A model generated the notes under the pieces. That model saw only the letters and a program-made list of their open reading frames with translations. It had not been told where the DNA came from and did not search any database. Made by a program: the position numbers and the translations under genes. From Brevundimonas diminuta (lineage in GTDB: Bacteria; Pseudomonadota; Alphaproteobacteria; Caulobacterales; Caulobacteraceae), in contig NZ_CP073063.1 in assembly GCF_022654015.1 (NCBI RefSeq), positions 1,550,001-1,614,000 of the forward strand: 64,000 nucleotides of DNA. Direction: 5' to 3'. Shown here in pieces: positions 52,611-60,869 of this stretch; position 1 is the stretch's first letter; each line of letters starts with the position of its first letter.

Positions 52611-53215
52611 TCAGACCCCCAGACACGACGGCCACGGATCAGCTTTCGGCCGACGCGCGGATTGTCGAAGATGTTGATGTCGGAGATTGCGGTCTGGTCG
52701 CGGCGCAGGTTGATCCACGCGCGCTGCTCGTCTTCTTGGGCGAAGCGTTCGCGTTGAGCGTCGCCAACGTAGTCTGCAAGGAAGAGGCGACCGGCCTTAA
52801 CGGCGGCGAAGACGCGCGCCAGTTCGGGGAGAGCTTCGTAGGTATAGGACCAACGGACGCGGACCTTCACCGGGTCGGTGATCGTCCAAGTCAGGTTCGC
52901 CTTGTCCCAAAGGCACATTGTCTCGCGGGTCGGGTGACGCCGCTGCACGAGGTTTTGGCGCGGGTCCATCGGATTGACGGACATGGCCCCGGCCGGAATG
53001 GCGATGACGCCTTCGAAGTCGGGCGTGAGAACGTAGTTCTCGTCGGTATTGAACGAGAAGCCGTGCGAGCAGACCTCGCGGACGACGTTGGCCAGATGGC
53101 CACGAGCGATGTTTTGATCGCTGATCGTGCCGGAGAAGCTGTTGACTGGTGCTTGGCCGGTAGCGGCCAGCATGGAGTTCACGGCCTCAAGTTCCGTGAG
53201 CGGCGCAGCCATCAT
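52607..53215 (-). CDS. Tail tubular protein A (gp11-like)
   Basis: A 202-residue protein (T7 gp11, 196). It has the family start TELEAVNSMLAATGQAPVNS, then NIARGHLANVVREVCSHGFSFNTD and a late KAGRLFLADYVGDAQRER. It forms the gatekeeper ring between portal and nozzle. It follows the strong terminator after the capsid gene, so it is read at a lower level, as in T7. Confidence 0.93.
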   Translation of the reverse strand: MMAAPLTELEAVNSMLAATGQAPVNSFSGTISDQNIARGHLANVVREVCSHGFSFNTDENYVLTPDFEGVIAIPAGAMSVNPMDPRQNLVQRRHPTRETMCLWDKANLTWTITDPVKVRVRWSYTYEALPELARVFAAVKAGRLFLADYVGDAQRERFAQEDEQRAWINLRRDQTAISDINIFDNPRVGRKLIRGRRVWGSE

Positions 53216-53243
53216 GGCGCGGCCTCCTTTCGGAACGAGGATG

Positions 53244-53277
53244 AAAAAAAGGGCCGCCCCCTTTCGGAGGGCGACCC
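53244..53277 (-). terminator. Strong terminator after the capsid gene (T-phi-like)
   Basis: A 9-bp GC-rich stem (GGGTCGCCC with GGGCGGCCC, one G-T pair) followed on the minus strand by seven T. It lies between capsid and gp11-like genes, the exact position of the late terminator of T7. Confidence 0.88.
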
Positions 53278-53308
53278 TTTCATTGGTTCGGTGTGTGCAT
53301 GACCGGGA

Positions 53309-54262
53309 TTAGGTCGGGGCGCCGGTGCGGAGTTCGACCGCATCGGTGGCGCGCAGGACGTTCGTGCCGCTCATGTAGCGACCGACGATCAGGTGGCCTT
53401 GCTTGCTGATCTGCTCTTCGTGCTGGATCGACACGTCTTGCACCTGTGCGGTGACGAGAGCGTCCGGGGTCCAGACGACGCCGACAGTCTTCGAATAGTC
53501 GCCCTGATAGCGAGCCAGCACGCCGGGGGTGGCGGATTGGTTGACGCCGAACGGAGCGAGGTTCGACTTCATGATCTGAACGCCGTCGATGGTCGTCAGA
53601 GCCATGTTGCGAACGTCAGCCGAACCGCCGTTGTAGTCGCGGTTCAGGTTCTTGTCGGACTGCTTGAGGGCATACCATTGCGGAGTCGCGACCATGCCGT
53701 AGATCGGCTTGGTGTCCACATCGACGTTCTTCAGGTCCATGACCTTCTTCGCTTCCGAGAAAGCGTCGAACAGCTTCGTCACGTCCGTCAGGAGCGTGGA
53801 GCCGGTGACGTTGCCGCCGCCTTGGCCCAGCTTGCCCGCGTCGCGAGCGGCCTTGATGAGGGCGCGGATTGCGTTGGCGTCGAAGTGACGGGCGAGGAAG
53901 CCACCGATTTCGTCAGCGTAGGCCGAGCGAACTTCGTAGTGGTTCAGAGCTTCGTCGATGTCGGCGATGAAGACCGACGAGACGAGCTTGTCGTCCGGGG
54001 TCACGACGATCTCGTCGTGTGCGATCTGGTCGCCGGTGATCTCGACGCCGGGGGTGTGGTAGCCGCCGGTCGCCTGACCCATGACCGGGTAGCGATACGA
54101 CTTGCCGCCGTTCAGATTCACGATGCGGTGCAGACCGCGCATGATCGTCTTGGCTTCGTAGGTGGAGAGGACTTCGCCCGCGAACAGGTCGAGGAAGAGG
54201 TCGAGATTGCCAGCGGCGCCGCCGGTCTTGAAACCGGGACGCGAGGGGATGGAGTTAGCCAT
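53309..54262 (-). CDS. Major capsid protein (gp10-like)
   Basis: A 317-residue HK97-fold capsid protein (T7 gp10A, 345). It begins MANSIPSRPGFKTGGAAGNLDLFL, then FAGEVLSTYEAKTIMRGLHRIVNL and YPVMGQATGGYHTPGVEI (in pieces), the conserved E-loop region, and ends EEQISKQGHLIVGRYMSGTNVLRATDAVEL. The ATG at 54262 follows AGGAG. It has a leader of about 250 bases with several stems, consistent with high expression from a dedicated promoter. Confidence 0.94.
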   Translation of the reverse strand: MANSIPSRPGFKTGGAAGNLDLFLDLFAGEVLSTYEAKTIMRGLHRIVNLNGGKSYRYPVMGQATGGYHTPGVEITGDQIAHDEIVVTPDDKLVSSVFIADIDEALNHYEVRSAYADEIGGFLARHFDANAIRALIKAARDAGKLGQGGGNVTGSTLLTDVTKLFDAFSEAKKVMDLKNVDVDTKPIYGMVATPQWYALKQSDKNLNRDYNGGSADVRNMALTTIDGVQIMKSNLAPFGVNQSATPGVLARYQGDYSKTVGVVWTPDALVTAQVQDVSIQHEEQISKQGHLIVGRYMSGTNVLRATDAVELRTGAPT

Positions 54263-54512
54263 TAGGCTCCTTGATTGAGAGAGAGTTTTTGGCTCCCGTC
54301 GATCAATCGGAGTCCGCTGGCGCATGAGGTTGTGCGGTCGAAACCGGCCTCTTCGCAGCCGGATGTTTCCGCTTTGATTTGGGAGAAAGAGTTAGGCCGG
54401 GCTTTCACCGGCCGCCCGCCCGAAGGCGGTCAGTTCCCTGTGTGCGCGGGGAACTGTGCGGCCCCGCCAAGCAAGTCCCGATAGGACGAGCGGGTGTGGT
54501 CTTACGGTTGGA
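54263..54512. other. Structured 250-bp leader before the capsid gene
   Basis: There is no gene here. Several stems are visible, for example CAGTTCCC/GGGGAACTG near 54430-54456, GGCCGG/CCGGCC near 54393-54411 and a GCCCGCC/GGCGGTC-like pair. T7 has the phi10 promoter and an RNase III site in the same place, so phage promoter and mRNA-processing signals are likely. No promoter sequence can be named. Confidence 0.4.
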
Positions 54513-55358
54513 TTACAGCAGGGAACCCGCTGCGTTCGAACGCCACAGTTTCTGGGCCACGTCGTTTCGATACGCCGGGTCCGTCTTGTAGCGAGGGTCT
54601 TGGATAGCGGCTGTCATTTCCGCCTTGGAGCGGAAGACATCGCCAGATGCCGGGCTTGCTTCGGCCTCGATCAGAGAGCCTTCGGCAGGGCGCGCGGCGT
54701 TGAACTTCGACATCAGCCATTCGACACCCTGACGGGCGGTCGCTTGGCTTTCGACGAGAGTGTTGTAGCTGTCCTGTTCCGCAGGGGTCAGGCCGGTCTT
54801 GGCCCAATCAATCGCGGCGTTGAACTGATCCTCACCGCCAGCGGCGGCGTAGGCGTTCGAAAACTGCTCACGGGCGAGGGCTTCAAGCCCAGCCAGATAG
54901 TTGTCCACGATGCCTTGCGGGACGCCGAGATCGACAATCTTCTGGATGTCGTCGGCTCCGGGTTGGCCTCGCGATTCTTCATAGACCTTGGCGAAGCCTT
55001 CGAACGCCGATGTGATCGGGTTCGGTGCGTCTTCGGCCGAGGTCTCGCCTTCGGTCTGTTCGATCTTCAGGCTGTCGGTCTTGGCCGGGTCTTCGGCTTT
55101 CCCGCGCTGCTTGGCTTCAAGCTCGGCGTAGGATTTGGCCATGTCTTCCCAGCGGGCCTCGCCCTTGTCGGCGTCCCAGAATTTCTCGGGGACGTGTGCA
55201 GGGCGTTCAGGTTTCGAAGGGGTTTCCGGCTCGGCCTTGTTGAGCGATTGAGCGTAGGTGGCGGGGTCAACGCCCGCCGGGAAGGCCGAAGCCGGAAGGT
55301 TGGAATAGTCGTTCGGAGTTTCCGAAGCGGTCTCATTGACCGGGAGTTCGAGGCTCAT
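54513..55358 (-). CDS. Capsid assembly scaffolding protein (gp9-like)
   Basis: A 281-residue acidic protein (T7 gp9, 307). The N-terminal third is disordered (Glu/Pro/Thr-rich), the middle has PEKFWDADKGEARWEDMAKSYAELE, and the C-terminus has MTAAIQDPRYKTDPAYRNDVAQKL, both typical of gp9-like scaffolds. It is coupled to the portal gene by a four-base overlap. Confidence 0.92.
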   Translation of the reverse strand: MSLELPVNETASETPNDYSNLPASAFPAGVDPATYAQSLNKAEPETPSKPERPAHVPEKFWDADKGEARWEDMAKSYAELEAKQRGKAEDPAKTDSLKIEQTEGETSAEDAPNPITSAFEGFAKVYEESRGQPGADDIQKIVDLGVPQGIVDNYLAGLEALAREQFSNAYAAAGGEDQFNAAIDWAKTGLTPAEQDSYNTLVESQATARQGVEWLMSKFNAARPAEGSLIEAEASPASGDVFRSKAEMTAAIQDPRYKTDPAYRNDVAQKLWRSNAAGSLL

Positions 55359-56875
55359 TCAGTTCCTTGGTTAGGGTCTTGCGACGCGGCTTTCATCGCG
55401 GCGTCCATGAAGCCCGGTGCAGCGGCTTGAGTGGCTTGCGCCATCATCGCCTGTTGCTGCTCGGCTTCGATTTGTTCTGGTGATTTCAGAAGGCTTTGCA
55501 GGTCTGTCACGCCATGCTCGACGCCCAGCTTGTTCATCAGCGCGGTCGTATCGACCTTGGCGATGAACTCGGCTTGGCCCAGCAATCCCATGACATCCGA
55601 AGCCCACGTCCGAACGCGGTTCACTTCGGCTGCGGCACCCAGCGCGGCGAGGCCGGTGACGACCTTCGGCTTAATCCCAGCCGGTAGGCTCGGGATCAGC
55701 TTCTCGCGCTCTGCGATGTAGAGGTAGCGGGTCGCGACGGCGTATTGCAGTTCGGCCGACAGCACCGAGTAGGTGCCGCCCAGCGTGTTCTCCAATTCCT
55801 CTGACGACATCCGAATCTCTTCGGCCGTCACGCGCTCGGCGTTGCGGAACTGCTGGATCAGGAATGCCTTGGCGACGCGCGCTTCGATTGCGGACGCCAG
55901 ACGCTCGGCGATCACAAAGTCTGCCTGTTTGTCGAGGCTCAAGACCGTGATGTCACCGGCGTCGCCGGTGTGGAAGGAGCCGCGCTCCGAACCCACAACC
56001 ACATCGAGGTCGATGACCGAGTTGGGTTGGACGAAGAACTTAATGTCCGACGAGATCGCGGTGTAGGCGATCATCGACTCGTTCAGTTCCTCAAGGGCCA
56101 GAAGGTCGCCGATGTATTCTGTGACGTGCGAGCGACCGTAGTCGTTGGCCGGGATCGCCAGCCAGCGCAGAGCCAGCCAGCCCGACTTTTCAATCGGGGT
56201 CTCGCTCTCCGAACCGGGGACGCGCTTGCCGTTGATCTCTTGGTATTGGGCGTGGTTCTCGCCGCGCTTCTCGATGACCGTGTAGACATCGACCGTCTGG
56301 TCTTGCTTGTCCGGGTCGAGGGTCAGCCCGACAGCCGTCCGGGTCTCAACCGACAGGTTCGAGACGTGGATGCTTTCGCGAGCGATGATGAGGGTCGGGA
56401 CGCCACGGCTATCGCGCTTCACCACATACTGGTCGAGGCGATAGATGCGCGGCGTATCCTTCAGCGGAATGTGCAGGAGGACATTGCCAGCGATCACGAG
56501 GTGGCGAAGCACTTCGGCCAACACAGCGCGGGCGCGGCGGTCATCCAGAAGGTTGTTCGCCGACTGTGCGAACTGCGCCAGTTGGACATCGACCGCGTTC
56601 TTTTCCTCGCCGGTGAACTGCGCCACGGCGGCGTCCACGTTCAGGCGGAAGAACCCGACGTTGGTCGGGAACAGCGTCATCAGGAGCCGAGCCGAAAGGC
56701 TGCGGACGCCATCGGCGCCGACGCTCTGATAGGGTTGGGTCGGGGTGTAGTGTTCGTTCTGACCCTCAAGTGGGATCAGACCGGGGATCGTCACGCGCGA
56801 TGCGGTGCGAGCGTTCTCCAAGACGGTCGAACGGGATGCAGACAGCGCGCTGAAACGCGCTGCTGCGGTTTTCAT
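55355..56875 (-). CDS. Portal protein (gp8-like head-tail connector)
   Basis: A 506-residue portal (T7 gp8, 536). Family segments include the N-terminal YTPTQPYQSVGADGVRSLSARLLMTLFPT (in pieces), GNVLLHIPLKDTPRIYRLDQYVVKRD, SHVTEYIGDLLALEELNES and AERVTAEEIRMSSEELENTLGGTYSVLSAE. It forms the dodecameric ring for packaging and ejection. Confidence 0.95.
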   Translation of the reverse strand: MKTAAARFSALSASRSTVLENARTASRVTIPGLIPLEGQNEHYTPTQPYQSVGADGVRSLSARLLMTLFPTNVGFFRLNVDAAVAQFTGEEKNAVDVQLAQFAQSANNLLDDRRARAVLAEVLRHLVIAGNVLLHIPLKDTPRIYRLDQYVVKRDSRGVPTLIIARESIHVSNLSVETRTAVGLTLDPDKQDQTVDVYTVIEKRGENHAQYQEINGKRVPGSESETPIEKSGWLALRWLAIPANDYGRSHVTEYIGDLLALEELNESMIAYTAISSDIKFFVQPNSVIDLDVVVGSERGSFHTGDAGDITVLSLDKQADFVIAERLASAIEARVAKAFLIQQFRNAERVTAEEIRMSSEELENTLGGTYSVLSAELQYAVATRYLYIAEREKLIPSLPAGIKPKVVTGLAALGAAAEVNRVRTWASDVMGLLGQAEFIAKVDTTALMNKLGVEHGVTDLQSLLKSPEQIEAEQQQAMMAQATQAAAPGFMDAAMKAASQDPNQGTE

Positions 56876-56881
56876 GCGGGA

Positions 56882-57193
56882 TTATTTCGCTTTCGAAAGG
56901 GCTTTGCGGGCGAGCGATCCGACTGTGCCGGGCAGCTTGGCCAAAAGAGTCATGCCGGGATCAACCGTGGGCGATCCGCCACCTGTCGAAGGCGCGGGGA
57001 TGGTCGGCGAACGCGGCGTCGTCGGCGCGACCGACGCTGATCCCGATGCCCCACGGGGGATCGTCAGCGAGCGGACGCCGCCAGCACGGGCGCGTTCAAT
57101 CGCGGGCAGACCGTCGAGGTAAGGGTTGGTGATGATGGCCGGTTCTTTGTCAGCCGGTGCGGCGACAACCTTCGGCTTTTTGACGAGGCACAT
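56882..57193 (-). CDS. Small phage protein before the portal
   Basis: A 103-residue protein: MCLVKKPKVVAAPADKEPAIITNPYLDGL, a Pro/Ser/Thr-rich middle and a basic helical end. The MCxxKKPK start is a feature of small ejected or tail-assembly proteins (T7 gp6.7 or gp7.3 position). Exact role is not known. It lies six bases before the portal start. Confidence 0.65.
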   Translation of the reverse strand: MCLVKKPKVVAAPADKEPAIITNPYLDGLPAIERARAGGVRSLTIPRGASGSASVAPTTPRSPTIPAPSTGGGSPTVDPGMTLLAKLPGTVGSLARKALSKAK

Positions 57194-57195
57194 GG

Positions 57196-57408
57196 TCAGA
57201 CCTCCTTGCGTTTGAGGGAGGCTTCAAACTCCCGGCGCATCTGGAGGGCGACGGCGCGTTGGCCCGCCTTGAACATGATGGTGTCGAGGGTGTCGCCAGC
57301 CCGTGGCTCCTGCTCGGGGAACTTGAAGTCGAGGTATTCAAGGAACTCGGCGACGTTGGTGGGGAACGGTCGGGTCTGCGCGTAGGCAGAGGGCTTCGGT
57401 CGGCTCAT
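57196..57408 (-). CDS. Small hypothetical phage protein
   Basis: A 70-residue protein beginning MSRPKPSAYAQTRPFPTNVAEFLEYLDFKFPE, with a charged helical C-terminus (FKAGQRAVALQMRREFEASLKRKEV). It lies two bases upstream of the 56882 gene. No family is recognised; a packaged or early virion role is possible. Confidence 0.6.
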   Translation of the reverse strand: MSRPKPSAYAQTRPFPTNVAEFLEYLDFKFPEQEPRAGDTLDTIMFKAGQRAVALQMRREFEASLKRKEV

Positions 57409-57457
57409 GCGAGGCCCTTTCGAAATGAGGTTGGGGAGCGTTCGCGGTAAATACGCG

Positions 57458-57808
57458 ATGTTGAAATGTGAGGGCCGTTGGGCCGAGAGGATCGAAGAAC
57501 TGCTGGCAGCGAGTGACGCATCCAGAGGGTTTGCTACGCCACGGCCCCGTAAAGAGTTGGCCAAGGCGGAAGGCGCATGTCCTGTCTGCGGGACAGCGTT
57601 TCAGATCATCCGATCATCGAAGAAATTCTGCTCGCAGCTTTGTCGTGAAAAGGCTCGATACCGAGCGGTGCGAGCAGAGGTGAAGCCGACGCCCGTGCAC
57701 TGCGGCCAATGTCAGGGGGCTATCACCGTCAACAAGGCGGGTCGTCCGCCGAAATATTGCGGGGCCACTTGCCGGGCAAAGGCGTGGAAAAAATCACGGG
57801 TCCGATAA
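57458..57808 (+). CDS. Double zinc-ribbon protein on the opposite strand
   Basis: A 116-residue protein with two Cys clusters: CPVCGTAF with KKFCSQLCREKARYR, then HCGQCQGAI with PPKYCGATCRAKAWKK. Each is a C-x-x-C...C-x-x-x-C zinc ribbon followed by basic residues, suggesting nucleic-acid binding. Along with the moron at 49976 it is one of two plus-strand genes in the late region. Its end overlaps the convergent 57729 gene by 80 bases. The start is uncertain; ATG 57458 (MLKCEGRWAERIEELL) is the preferred one. Confidence 0.65.
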   Translation: MLKCEGRWAERIEELLAASDASRGFATPRPRKELAKAEGACPVCGTAFQIIRSSKKFCSQLCREKARYRAVRAEVKPTPVHCGQCQGAITVNKAGRPPKYCGATCRAKAWKKSRVR

Positions 57809-58046
57809 CCGTATCGTCGCCCCACATCCTGAATGCGAAGGCGCCGAAGTCGTCGGCGATAGAGATTACTGTCCCGCCGGTGGGTTGAAGGCCCATGACG
57901 TAGAGGTCATTCCATTCATGCTCGATCTCTTGCGATAGCAGCCAAGCCGACGCTTCGTCCGCCAAGTCAGTCGGCATGAGGAAGTGCGAGACCGGCGACT
58001 GCAACAGCCGCACAAATCCGACGATCACACCGACATCCGGGATCAA
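57729..58046 (-). CDS. Hypothetical early phage protein
   Basis: A 105-residue alpha/beta protein (FLMPTDLADEASAWLLSQEIEHEWNDLYV, then TVISIADDFGAFAFRMWGDD). It is coupled by ATGA to the upstream 58043 gene, so it is probably real despite its 80-base antisense overlap with the zinc-ribbon gene. No family is recognised. Confidence 0.55.
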   Translation of the reverse strand: MIPDVGVIVGFVRLLQSPVSHFLMPTDLADEASAWLLSQEIEHEWNDLYVMGLQPTGGTVISIADDFGAFAFRMWGDDTVIGPVIFSTPLPGKWPRNISADDPPC

Positions 58047-58333
58047 ACGAAACGGCGCAGTTCATTTTCCGCATAGTCGCGGATCGCCTGAACGTGGACG
58101 GTATGGTCTGCTTCGGCATCCGACATCATGCGGAGCGAGCGCGTGACCTCTTCGTGTGGATTGATCCCGGCGCCCAACGCCATAGCGACAGCGGCGAGGA
58201 ACGTGGCGCGAATCTGATCCGCCGGGTCGAGGTTCGACACACGGTCCAGAACGAGGAAGGCGGGTTCACGCAGGACGGCGACGGTCGATGCGCTTCGAAC
58301 TCGGTCGCCGAGATTAGGGTCTGAAAAAATCAT
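58043..58333 (-). CDS. Hypothetical early phage protein
   Basis: A 96-residue, mostly helical protein (DPADQIRATFLAAVAMALGAGINPHEEVTRSLRMM, then HTVHVQAIRDYAENEL). It is the first gene after the RNA polymerase, coupled to 57729. In T7 the class II genes (DNA metabolism) would lie here; nothing in the sequence suggests such a role. Confidence 0.55.
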   Translation of the reverse strand: MIFSDPNLGDRVRSASTVAVLREPAFLVLDRVSNLDPADQIRATFLAAVAMALGAGINPHEEVTRSLRMMSDAEADHTVHVQAIRDYAENELRRFV

Positions 58334-58388
58334 GGGATGTTTCGGTCTCTCAATAGGGAGTTAGGATGCATTCATTGGCTCAAGGCAT

Positions 58389-60821
58389 TTAGTGGAAAAG
58401 GTAATCCGACCGGCGGACCTCGTTGATGTCGAAGTCGCCCATTGCCGGAAGTGGCGGGAGCTTGTCGGCGTAAGCTTCCGGTAGCTGTGCGATCAGTTCG
58501 TCACGCAGCATGGCCAGCCTGTCCACGCTGTATTGATCGGCGAACGTCTCTCGCAGAATCGAGCGCAGTTCGAAGACACGACAGGCGTGAACCCCGAAAC
58601 TGTCATGGACCACGGACAGGTCATAGATGCCCGCGTCATGACAGGCGTTGGCGACGGCCATGAGGTGGGCCGCATCCATGGAGTGGATGAAGTTCGGGCT
58701 GATACCGTTGACCTGACGCTGACCGTCGATGCCCGGCGCACTGTGCTGAAGGTTGATCTGAAGCCGCTTGTTCTTGTGAAAGACCGTCATCCGGTCCTTG
58801 CGACGGCGGGGATAGGTTTGCAGGACCGGAAGGCCGGTCGGCGTCGTCCACCAAATCGGCTGACCAGCGGCGGTCATCACCTTGGCCGCTTCGCGCAGCC
58901 ACGCCATGGCGGTCGAGGCGGCGACTACCGTGTCCGAGATCGCATCCCAGAGGGTGTAGGAAAGGTAGAGCGACGAGGCGTAGTTGTCGGCCGTCCCAAG
59001 GTGGGGCTGACCGTTGGCGTCCAGTTCGCGGAGCGTCTGATAGATCATGTCCGTCATGCCGAACCGGGTCGCGCTGTAGGTGAAGGTCATGCAGGGACGC
59101 TTGGCGACCTTGCGCGTGACCAGTCCGCCTCGCCATGCGACTGCCCTTTCGTCGGCATCCTGATCGACGAGGGCTTGAGCCTTCGCCGCCACGTCCGAAT
59201 AGATGTCCTGCGGCCGGTCATCCGGCACAAGGTTGACGGCCTTCGCCCCTACAGGATCGCGGAGCATCGCACTAAAATGCTGCAAACCGCTGTTCGAACC
59301 GTCGAGGCTGACCGGCAGGTGGCTGATGAAGTCGGCGCCCTCGCGGATGTAGCCCGCCCATTCGATGCAAGCGGCCAGAGCCATGAAGGGGCTGTCCGCT
59401 TCGGCCCAGAAGCGGGCGCCGTCGAGAGGGTTGTTCGCGCTGTCCAGAACCAGATGCTCGTTCGCCCAGAACCAAGCCATGCGTTCGTCGTGCGAGACCT
59501 TATCGACCCCGAACAATCCGGCGATGTGGATGGCGAGCGCACCCGCTCCGGCGTCGGTGATCGGATGGCCTTCGGCGAAGGTCAGCAGAGCCTTGCAGAT
59601 GTCGTCGCCCTGCGGATTGGGACCGGCGGACGGGATCGGATAGACGCGGCCTCGGAAGTCCACGCTGTGCGGGAAGAAGATCGCCTCTTCGTCCGCGAAC
59701 TTTTCCGCGACCCATAGACGCTGACTGATCGCCAGTCGCTTCGATAGGTTGGCCGAGTTCAGGTCGTGGATGTCGGCGGCCTCGCGCTTCCAGCGGGCTT
59801 TCACCTGTTCGTCGTGAGCGAACTCGGGCGGGCGAGGCGGGAGATCGAGCGGTTGTCGATTGGGTAGACCACCCAAAACGCCGCCCCCGTCCCAAACCTC
59901 ACGGATGACATCGAGGATCGGCCGGTTGATTCGCCAAGCCGTCGATTGGATCGCGTTCACGGCCGAGTAAACGGCGGACATTTCGACTTTGCGGAGATGT
60001 TCGTGATAGGCGGGGTTCGTCTGCTTCACGAGGCGCGCACCCGGCGTCTTGGTGACGTAGCCGCCACGGAACGGCGTGGTCCATCGGCGCGGCGGGACGA
60101 TCATCGGAAGATGCATCGGCTCCAACAGTTCGCAGCGGGCGTGCTGTTGTTCGAGCCAACGGTGAACGGCCTCGGTCGGTCGAATGACCTTCGTGCCGCG
60201 CGCGATGCTCTCGATAACGAACAGGCCGGTCACATCGCAGAACAGTTCGAGGGCCTTGGCCCCCGCGCGAACGCGCTGTTGCAGGGTGAACGTGCGGTCC
60301 ACCCCGTGTTCGATCATGATGTCCTTGATGGCCTTGCGCTTCTTGCTCGTGACCAGAGAGGAAGCGTTCTGCTGGGACTTGAGCAGCCCCTTGAAGACAT
60401 CCTTCCGGTTCTGGCGAAGGCCGTCCATCTGGATGTGTTCGATAATGGCGTTGGCGACCGCGATGCAGGTGGCGGTGAACTTCATGCCGCTTGCGGCGGC
60501 GTCGAGTGCGACCCGCCCTGTCAGATAAGCGGCCTCGTCGGCTCCGATCTGCGACAGGATCAGGTGGGCGTCCACGCCGCGCGCCGCGCCGCCATGATCC
60601 ACGCGCTCGCAAAACTCACGGATCGCAGCGGCGGTCGGCTCGGTCGCCAGCTTGAGAAGTTGACGGCCGGGTGGAAGGTCCGCCTCTTCGTCAGCGGCGC
60701 GGGTCTCGTTGCGCCACGGCATGGGTCGGCTCGCACGATAGCGGCTTGCGCCGAGCGCGCGTGACTCGTTCTCAAGGTCGATCTGACGAGCGACCTTCTG
60801 TCGATATGTTTCGGTGTTCAC
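58389..60821 (-). CDS. Single-subunit phage RNA polymerase (T7-like)
   Basis: An 810-residue polymerase (T7 RNAP, 883). Catalytic motifs align with T7: SVDFRGRVYPIP, SLDGSNSGLQHFSAMLRD (motif A Asp), AKRPCMTFTYSATRFGM (motif B Lys and Tyr; T7 has YGS, here YSA) and VVHDSFGVH (motif C His-Asp). The region matching the T7 specificity loop is shorter, and the N-terminal domain is reduced, so the promoter should differ from T7's. The GTG start lies in a palindrome and has no clear ribosome site. It should transcribe the late operon. Confidence 0.96.
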   Translation of the reverse strand: MNTETYRQKVARQIDLENESRALGASRYRASRPMPWRNETRAADEEADLPPGRQLLKLATEPTAAAIREFCERVDHGGAARGVDAHLILSQIGADEAAYLTGRVALDAAASGMKFTATCIAVANAIIEHIQMDGLRQNRKDVFKGLLKSQQNASSLVTSKKRKAIKDIMIEHGVDRTFTLQQRVRAGAKALELFCDVTGLFVIESIARGTKVIRPTEAVHRWLEQQHARCELLEPMHLPMIVPPRRWTTPFRGGYVTKTPGARLVKQTNPAYHEHLRKVEMSAVYSAVNAIQSTAWRINRPILDVIREVWDGGGVLGGLPNRQPLDLPPRPPEFAHDEQVKARWKREAADIHDLNSANLSKRLAISQRLWVAEKFADEEAIFFPHSVDFRGRVYPIPSAGPNPQGDDICKALLTFAEGHPITDAGAGALAIHIAGLFGVDKVSHDERMAWFWANEHLVLDSANNPLDGARFWAEADSPFMALAACIEWAGYIREGADFISHLPVSLDGSNSGLQHFSAMLRDPVGAKAVNLVPDDRPQDIYSDVAAKAQALVDQDADERAVAWRGGLVTRKVAKRPCMTFTYSATRFGMTDMIYQTLRELDANGQPHLGTADNYASSLYLSYTLWDAISDTVVAASTAMAWLREAAKVMTAAGQPIWWTTPTGLPVLQTYPRRRKDRMTVFHKNKRLQINLQHSAPGIDGQRQVNGISPNFIHSMDAAHLMAVANACHDAGIYDLSVVHDSFGVHACRVFELRSILRETFADQYSVDRLAMLRDELIAQLPEAYADKLPPLPAMGDFDINEVRRSDYLFH

Positions 60822-60858
60822 CTCGATATTTATCGAGGCAGGGCCTGCCCTTAAGGGC
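60821..60858. promoter_or_regulatory. Three consecutive palindromes between integrase and RNAP genes
   Basis: CCTCGATA-TT-TATCGAGG (60821-60838), GGCAGG-G-CCTGCC (60837-60849) and GCCCTTAAGGGC (60847-60858) are chained within 38 bases. The first overlaps the polymerase GTG. They could be operators controlling the switch between integrase and polymerase expression, or mRNA stems that limit RNAP translation. Confidence 0.6.
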
Positions 60859-60869
60859 GGCGAGAATCC

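Noticed and set aside
54275..54484. Small plus-strand frame in the capsid leader
   Set aside because: No protein-like composition; the stretch is dominated by stem-loops in the mRNA-sense minus strand.
40120..60838. TAAATATC seen before several late genes (40124, 49198, 60827) as phage RNAP promoter
   Set aside because: One copy lies inside a coding sequence and the flanking bases do not agree, so a promoter consensus cannot be supported.
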